DNA of 12,191 nt, taken from JACCTH01 sp050741915. Its GTDB lineage: Bacteria; Actinomycetota; Acidimicrobiia; Spongiisociales; ZC4RG35. The notes below the pieces were generated by a model, which saw nothing but the letters and a program-made list of their open reading frames with translations, was not told where the DNA came from and made no database searches. The position numbers were made by a program, and so were the translations under genes. Shown in pieces: positions 8,244 to 12,191 of the stretch (within the stretch, counting starts at the first letter, position 1; each line of letters begins with the position of its first letter). The stretch spans positions 1 through 12,191 of the forward strand of contig JBOGEX010000131.1 in assembly GCA_050741915.1 (NCBI GenBank), read 5' to 3'.

Positions 8244-9217
8244 CCACTTCCCTGATCGCCACTCAGCTCGAGCGCTTGGTCTACGCCGACAAGGGCCCAA
8301 AAGTGGTAGCCCTAGGAGGAGGACACGGACTCGCGGTGACTCTCAGGGCTGTGCGGAGCTATGCCGGCGAGATCACGGCCGTAGTGGCTGTGGCCGACGA
8401 CGGAGGAAGCTCGGGACGCCTAACAAGCGGCCTGGGCATACCTCCGCCCGGAGACATTCGCCGCTGCCTTCTGGCCCTGACGCCTGACCGCACGATCTGG
8501 GCGGAGCTCTTCGAATATCGCTTCGCCGGGGGCGACATTGAAGACCATTCGTTGGGGAATCTGCTTCTAGCCGCCCTAAGCGAGATCACCGGCGACTTTG
8601 GCGCGGCCGTTGAAGTCGCCGGCCGCATGCTGCAGATCGTGGGACGGGTGGTGCCGGCTGCGAATAAAGCGGCCGAATTGCGTGCGCTCGTTGACGGTCA
8701 GGAGATCGTGGGCCAGGCCGAGATAACAAAAACCCGCGGGATCGCCTCCATCTCTCTTGCACCTGAAGATCTCGAGCCGAACCCGACCGCCCTCGCCGCC
8801 ATCGCCGGCGCCGATCAGATCATTCTCGGGCCTGGCAGTCTCTTCACTTCGCTCCTGGCGGTCCTGCTGGTGCCGGGGATTGCCGAGGCTTGGCAAAAGT
8901 CGGCTGCTCGGAAGGTCTTCGTCCTCAACCTCATCGACCAGGACGGCGAGACGATGGGGCTGTCGGGGGCCGACCACCTACGAATCTTGGCTGCGACGGG
9001 CAGAATCGGAGGCCCTGGAGTAGTTGTGGTTCACGACGGCAGACTTTCGCTTCCAGCTCGGCATGAGGCAATAACAGTCGATGCCGACACCGCTCTCGCC
9101 TGGGGCTGGGACGTGGCCACGGCTGATGTAGTTGACCCTGACGCCGACTGGCCCGAGCATCAAGCCACGTCCCTCGGGAAGATGCTGGCAAGCCTTGCAA
9201 ATCAGTTCACGGATTGA
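8240..9217 (+). CDS. yvcK: YvcK/GlmR/CuvA family (CofD-like) regulator of envelope carbon flux
   Basis: A 325-residue protein of the YvcK/CofD-like fold. Visible motifs: KVVALGGGHG (21-30), VADDGGSSGR (51-60), PPPGDIRR (68-75), DHSLGNLLL (102-110), LGPGSLFTS in the middle and NLIDQDGETMGLSGADHL near the C-terminal half. In B. subtilis YvcK (GlmR) binds UDP-GlcNAc and stimulates GlmS on gluconeogenic carbon; in mycobacteria the homologue CuvA is tied to peptidoglycan precursor supply. It is therefore the natural functional link between this locus and cell-envelope building. It starts at ATG 8240 inside the rapZ stop (ATGA). The DGGSSG motif distinguishes it from true CofD (2-phospho-L-lactate transferase), which sits with F420 genes. 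In actinobacteria whiA normally follows; here it is replaced by a membrane gene 115 bases on. Confidence 0.95.
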   Translation: MTTSLIATQLERLVYADKGPKVVALGGGHGLAVTLRAVRSYAGEITAVVAVADDGGSSGRLTSGLGIPPPGDIRRCLLALTPDRTIWAELFEYRFAGGDIEDHSLGNLLLAALSEITGDFGAAVEVAGRMLQIVGRVVPAANKAAELRALVDGQEIVGQAEITKTRGIASISLAPEDLEPNPTALAAIAGADQIILGPGSLFTSLLAVLLVPGIAEAWQKSAARKVFVLNLIDQDGETMGLSGADHLRILAATGRIGGPGVVVVHDGRLSLPARHEAITVDADTALAWGWDVATADVVDPDADWPEHQATSLGKMLASLANQFTD

Positions 9218-9332
9218 TCGATCCGATCATTGGTTTGCGGCCGACGACGGACAAAGAGCAAGAAAGGCCTCGTCGACTGATCAACATCACCTCAAACCGG
9301 CTCCTCGCCGAGCCGATGACGGCCGATAAGGC

Positions 9333-9794
9333 ATGGAACAGTCCTATGAACAGGAAGGCACGACGGTTGTCGCAGTGATCGAGACTACGCATAAGACTAT
9401 GGCGAGGAATGATGACGGCCCGCACCTGCGCGATTGGCGCAACGTCGTTGCAGTCGTAATTCCCACCTTGGTTCTCACCGCGGTCGCCGTCTGGCAGTCG
9501 ATTAGGACCGAACTTCATGACCAGATTCCCTGGGTCGGGGCAGGATTCGGGATGTTTGCAACGGTTGACGGGTTCGATCGCGCGGTGTTCGCCGGCGATC
9601 CTGCGAATGGCCGGCTACAGCCACTCCCTCATGAGGTTGTCGAACTCGCCGAGAGTGTGGCGAGAGCGCCGCGACAATCAGCGGTCGCGCTCTTGGATGG
9701 TTACCTCGGTCCACGTTACGAATTGGTGGTCTTTGCACCTGTTTTTGACGGGCACTCAGACCGTCTGTCTTGGAGACAAGTGATCATCAAGTGA
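9333..9794 (+). CDS. single-span membrane protein with GFGMFATVD motif, unknown function
   Basis: A 153-residue protein: hydrophilic N-terminus (1-34), one membrane span (about 36-57, VVAVVIPTLVLTAVAVWQS), then VGAGFGMFATVDGFDR (starting near residue 68) and a soluble domain of about 85 residues with an LLDGYLGPRYELVVFAPVF stretch. Expected topology puts the soluble part outside the cell. The GF-x-M-F/Y-A motif just after a span recalls the GFNMYANL segment in the HTTM fragment at the left of the window, so this may be a detached equivalent of an HTTM C-terminal domain. ATG 9333 has only a weak AAGG just upstream; ATG 9399 is an alternative start that keeps the span. The stop TGA overlaps the following gene's GTG, and the two are very likely translated together. 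I do not recognise a characterised family. Confidence 0.7.
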   Translation: MEQSYEQEGTTVVAVIETTHKTMARNDDGPHLRDWRNVVAVVIPTLVLTAVAVWQSIRTELHDQIPWVGAGFGMFATVDGFDRAVFAGDPANGRLQPLPHEVVELAESVARAPRQSAVALLDGYLGPRYELVVFAPVFDGHSDRLSWRQVIIK

Positions 9795-10618
9795 CGAAGG
9801 GCCAACACCTTCGCTTGCCCATCGATGATGGTATGGATTCGATACTTATCGCTGGTCTCCTAACGCCCATTGTTTTGGTAGCCGGTAGTCCGGCCCGCGC
9901 CTTGGCTGGGGCCGCGGTCTCGTCGGTCGGCCTGAGCTTTCCGAGGCTCCGTCGAATGCCTGTCTTCTGGTTTGCTCTCAGCGTCCTTTATGGAGGATGG
10001 TTCCTCGCCGAGTATCACAGAGCCGACGACCATTTGGCGTTGGCGGCGTACTGGTACTTGGCAATCGCGCTTTCGCTACTAACCAATGCTAAACAGTTAG
10101 TCCTTCGCGCCAACGCCAGGCTTCTTATCGGCGCCACCTTCTTGCTGGCCTTCGTCTGGAAGTTGAGATCGCCCGACTTCATTTCGGGTGCCTTCTTTGA
10201 ATTTGAATTACTGACCGATCCTAGGTTCGCGCCAATTGCCTATTGGGCCGGTGGCCTTAGTACCGCGGAGTTGGAGGCGAATCTACGGTTAATGTCGGCG
10301 GCGCCATCGACAGTTCAGCTCTTGTCGAGTCCCCAGATTCAGATCATCGCAGACGGGCTGACATTTGGAGCGCTCCTGCTTGAGCCACTTGTCGCACTGA
10401 GTTGGTTGTCACCGATGAAGCGGATGAGAGCGGCCCGCCACGTCACGCTGATCGCCTTTTGTTTCCTGACATATTTTGCTGTGCCCGTAGCCGGTTTCGG
10501 GATGATACTTCTTGCGATAGCTATCACACATGCAGAAAACTCACACGCTAGGAGGCTCTACTTCCTCGGCATGGCCGCCTTGTTCATATGGTCTATGATC
10601 TGGCTCTCGTTTTGGTAG
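9791..10618 (+). CDS. polytopic membrane protein, HTTM-like, partner of the preceding gene
   Basis: About eight hydrophobic segments fill this 275-residue protein (counted from GTG 9791). The most distinctive block is FLLAFVWKLRSPDF followed by SGAFFEFELLTDPRF, in which a W-K-L at the end of a helix and a following DF/G resemble the core of HTTM proteins. The frame is open back to TTG 9770, giving 282 residues and a 25-base overlap with the previous gene; GTG 9791 is preferred because it forms a GTGA overlap with the upstream stop, with GGAGA at 9772-9776 as a possible, rather distant, Shine-Dalgarno. The protein ends at a hydrophobic FIWSMIWLSFW tail. Together with the 153-residue partner it has the parts of one HTTM protein in reverse order (inference). 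No enzymatic residue can be assigned with confidence. Confidence 0.68.
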   Translation: MTKGQHLRLPIDDGMDSILIAGLLTPIVLVAGSPARALAGAAVSSVGLSFPRLRRMPVFWFALSVLYGGWFLAEYHRADDHLALAAYWYLAIALSLLTNAKQLVLRANARLLIGATFLLAFVWKLRSPDFISGAFFEFELLTDPRFAPIAYWAGGLSTAELEANLRLMSAAPSTVQLLSSPQIQIIADGLTFGALLLEPLVALSWLSPMKRMRAARHVTLIAFCFLTYFAVPVAGFGMILLAIAITHAENSHARRLYFLGMAALFIWSMIWLSFW

Positions 10619-10805
10619 GCGCGTTATCAACGTGGTGTTGTGCTCGAGTTGAGCCTGAAGGTCCCCTCATAAGGCGCTGTGTTCGAGCCTTCTGAAAAGT
10701 TGATTTGCGCGTTCATAAGCCAACCTAAGGCGGCGGCATGACCATATTGGTATCGGTCATTGCTCTTGTTCATGGACAGTGTCGTCTTCTCACCCCGCTG
10801 TGACC
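10619..10805. other. intergenic stretch without an intact gene
   Basis: No convincing coding frame is seen here on either strand, apart from a 22-codon hydrophobic stub at 10738 (MTILVSVIALVHG, then a stop at 10801-10803), which may belong to the decayed gene downstream. A short inverted repeat pairs AAGGC (10671-10675) with GCCTT (10687-10691). The main structured element is the bulged hairpin at 10736-10763, listed separately. No run of T follows the stop of the preceding gene closely enough to name a terminator. Confidence 0.5.
10736..10763 (+). repeat. imperfect inverted repeat (possible hairpin or operator)
   Basis: ATGACCATA (10738-10746) is separated by TTGG from TATCGGTCAT (10751-10760), its reverse complement with one extra C; the pairing extends by GC (10736-10737) with GC (10762-10763) around a bulged T. 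The tail TCTTGTT follows (10764-10770). It could be a weak transcription terminator for the membrane gene pair about 120 bases upstream, or a protein-binding palindrome. Only the base pairing is observed. Confidence 0.4.
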
Positions 10806-11115
10806 ATGGGCTGGAAACAGCCCTTGTGTGCATCGCCTAATCGACTCATTCTTCTCGTCGGTGCGTTTGGATCGGCTCGCATTGGTGTCGCAGCAACCAT
10901 CGGTTCGCTTTCCTCACTTCGGGTTGGCTGGTAGGAAGCTGGCTAATTGTCGGAATACTTGATGTTCTTGGGAGGACGTCGTTGTCATTGTCCTAGACGC
11001 ATATGCTGGTTCTCTTGCTCGCGAGCGTGAATTCAGGTCCGTCGATGGTGATCTCGACGCCGATAACAACGGGGAAGGATCCGAGGGCGATTCGTCAAGA
11101 CAGGGCGTGCTTTAA
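10806..11115 (+). pseudogene. decayed remnant of a third LtaS/sulfatase-like gene
   Basis: Three short pieces in successive frames read like the start of a relative of the two LtaS/sulfatase-like genes. Frame 1 of the remnant, from ATG 10806 to TAG 10932, gives a hydrophobic stretch (LILLVGAFGSARIGVAATIG). A shifted frame from 10922 gives GWLVGSWLIVGILDVLG. A third frame from 10963 to TAA 11113-11115 gives EDVVVIVLDAYAGS (Asp codon at 10996), which matches the metal-site block DVVLIVLDGFAS of copy 2 and FIVLDGYGD of copy 1. Only about 63 codons separate the first ATG from this Asp, against about 190 in the intact copies, so internal deletions are needed as well as frameshifts. Near the end, in yet another frame, RQDRACFN faintly recalls RGQRACIN of copy 1. 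Known: VLDGY/VLDxF starts the catalytic domain of this superfamily. Inferred: a dead third paralogue. Chance similarity or a genuine small unknown gene is the alternative. Confidence 0.5.
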
Positions 11116-11131
11116 CAGAAACTACTAAGCG

Positions 11132-12191
11132 ATGACTGATCAACAGGTCGTGGATCCAACTGCCATCGTCGACAAAGAAAGGGCCAAGGCTCTACGGCTA
11201 TTTGGCCTGAGCTTCTTGATGCTTTTCCTCGAACTAGCGCTGATCCGCTGGCTTGGAGCGAACGTCCTTTACCTGGGGTACTTTTCGAATCTGATCCTGC
11301 TCGGCAGTTTTCTCGGGATCGGTATGGCTTTCTTGATCGTCAAGCCGGATCGCCGTTGGGTTCACGCCTTGCCTTTGACACTCTTGGCACTTGTGGGATT
11401 GGTCCTAACGTTTCCGATCGAGGTCAGCCGCTCAAGTTCTAGCGTCATCTTTTTCGGGCACCCCGAGCTAAGCGGCCTTCCAATTTGGCTCGTGGTTCCG
11501 GTCATCTTCGCGCTCGTAGTCGCCATGATGGCGATGGTGGCCCATGAGGTTGCCCTCGCTTTCGCCCAGCTCAGTCCTTTGTCCGCGTATGGCTGGGATA
11601 TCAGCGGAAGCCTCCTCGGGATTGTCGGTTTCACCGCTCTCTCCTACCTCCGAGCACCTCCGTTGGCCTGGGGGATCGTGGTAGTCGCCAGCCTCCTGTT
11701 CCTTATGCGTGGCTGGCAAGGTCGGGATTACGTCTCGCTTGCAGGCATCGTTCTTCTGCTTGGTGTGCAGACGTTTGCTCCTGGCCTCTCATGGTCGCCC
11801 TACTACCAGATCATGGTCTCGGAAATTGAAGGTGTCAGTCATATTTCCGTGAACGGTATCCCTCATCAAGCCATCACCTCGGTATCGGATCTTTCCGCGA
11901 CTTTCTACAACCTCCCGTACGAATTCGTGATCGATTCGGCGCCAGACCGTGTTTTGGTTGTTGGCGCCGGCTCTGGGAACGATGTCGCCTTGGCTTTGGC
12001 GCACGGCGCAAGCTCCGTCGACGCGGTCGAGATCGACCCCACGATTCAGCAGCTCGGCGAGGAACTCCATCCCGATCGACCCTATGCCGATCCACGGGTC
12101 GAGGCAGTAATCGATGATGGGCGGGCATTCATGCAGCAAAGCCCAGGGTCCTATGACCTGATCATTTTTGCCTTGCCGGACTCGCTGACCC
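11132..12191 (+). CDS. membrane-anchored spermidine-synthase-like protein (3' truncated by window edge)
   Basis: An open frame from ATG 11132 runs off the right edge without a stop; 353 residues are visible. Residues 20 to about 215 hold roughly seven hydrophobic spans, the first being LFGLSFLMLFLELALIRWLG followed by ANVLYLGYFSN. SPYYQ (222-225 for SPYY) and NGIPHQ then open the spermidine-synthase-like domain. Its Rossmann methyltransferase-type fold shows VVGAGSGND (motif I, glycine loop 278-284), VEIDP with acidic Glu300, DDGRAFM (328-334) and YDLIIFALPDSLT at the visible end. True spermidine synthases have a D-x-x-D pair for the diamine in this last region; this protein has ALPDS, as in the large group of membrane-fused SpeE-like proteins of unknown substrate. 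No polyamine genes are nearby, so an aminopropyl or methyl transfer on a membrane or surface substrate is only a possibility. The ATG lacks a clear Shine-Dalgarno. Confidence 0.85.
   Translation, partial: MTDQQVVDPTAIVDKERAKALRLFGLSFLMLFLELALIRWLGANVLYLGYFSNLILLGSFLGIGMAFLIVKPDRRWVHALPLTLLALVGLVLTFPIEVSRSSSSVIFFGHPELSGLPIWLVVPVIFALVVAMMAMVAHEVALAFAQLSPLSAYGWDISGSLLGIVGFTALSYLRAPPLAWGIVVVASLLFLMRGWQGRDYVSLAGIVLLLGVQTFAPGLSWSPYYQIMVSEIEGVSHISVNGIPHQAITSVSDLSATFYNLPYEFVIDSAPDRVLVVGAGSGNDVALALAHGASSVDAVEIDPTIQQLGEELHPDRPYADPRVEAVIDDGRAFMQQSPGSYDLIIFALPDSLT

Noticed and set aside
7176..8300. Long open frame of 374 codons on the minus strand
   Set aside because: It lies opposite rapZ, has no recognisable motif, and is an expected shadow in GC-rich coding DNA.
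8240..9217. CofD (F420 biosynthesis 2-phospho-L-lactate transferase)
   Set aside because: The DDGGSSG motif, the ATGA coupling to rapZ and the locus context identify the YvcK/GlmR branch; no F420 genes are nearby.
9215..9229. TGATCG-ATC-CGATCA palindrome at the yvcK stop codon
   Set aside because: A six-base arm with a three-base loop, AT-balanced and without a T-run; GATC-rich palindromes arise easily by chance.
9298..9315. CGGCTC / GAGCCG hairpin upstream of the 153-residue membrane protein
   Set aside because: Six base pairs with no T-run; no evidence of terminator or attenuator function.
10627..10833. Minus-strand open frame of 68 codons in the gene-free stretch
   Set aside because: No recognisable motif, no membrane span and no convincing ribosome binding site; chance ORF of that size is likely.

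Overview
The window looks like a chromosomal segment of a moderately GC-rich Gram-positive bacterium, most likely an actinomycete in the broad sense (Actinomycetota); an uncultured Acidimicrobiia-like lineage is a guess. The reasons are the linkage uvrC, then rapZ, then yvcK (the usual actinobacterial/Gram-positive order, normally followed by whiA), a RapZ Walker A of the form GMSGAGRS with Arg instead of Lys, frequent GTG/TTG starts, and LtaS-like and SpeE-like membrane protein families common in high-GC Gram-positives. All genes are on the + strand.

Layout: (1) 1-485, C-terminal end of an HTTM-type membrane protein cut by the left edge; (2) 549-1694, polytopic GT-C-like membrane protein; (3) 1768-3591, uvrC with every catalytic and Fe-S residue present; (4) 3717-3908, small YIDxGSGS-type membrane protein; (5) 4073-5617 and 5732-7276, two diverged tandem LtaS/sulfatase-like membrane phosphotransferase or hydrolase paralogues of identical length; (6) 7353-8243 rapZ and 8240-9217 yvcK, coupled by ATGA; (7) 9333-9794 and 9791-10618, a coupled pair of a single-span and a polytopic membrane protein that together resemble a split HTTM-like protein; (8) 10619-11131, about 510 bases without an intact gene, holding a hairpin and what looks like the decayed remnant of a third LtaS/sulfatase-like gene; (9) 11132 to the right edge, a membrane-anchored spermidine-synthase-like protein, incomplete.

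The housekeeping genes (DNA repair; amino-sugar/envelope precursor control by RapZ and YvcK) are interleaved with accessory envelope genes at three places: before uvrC, between uvrC and rapZ, and after yvcK where whiA is expected. The accessory genes are nearly all multi-span membrane proteins, several with extracytoplasmic catalytic or soluble domains. A reasonable inference is that they modify or build a surface glycopolymer or lipid-linked polymer. No substrate can be read from the sequence. No tRNA, rRNA, CRISPR array, transposase, integrase or convincing intrinsic terminator was seen.
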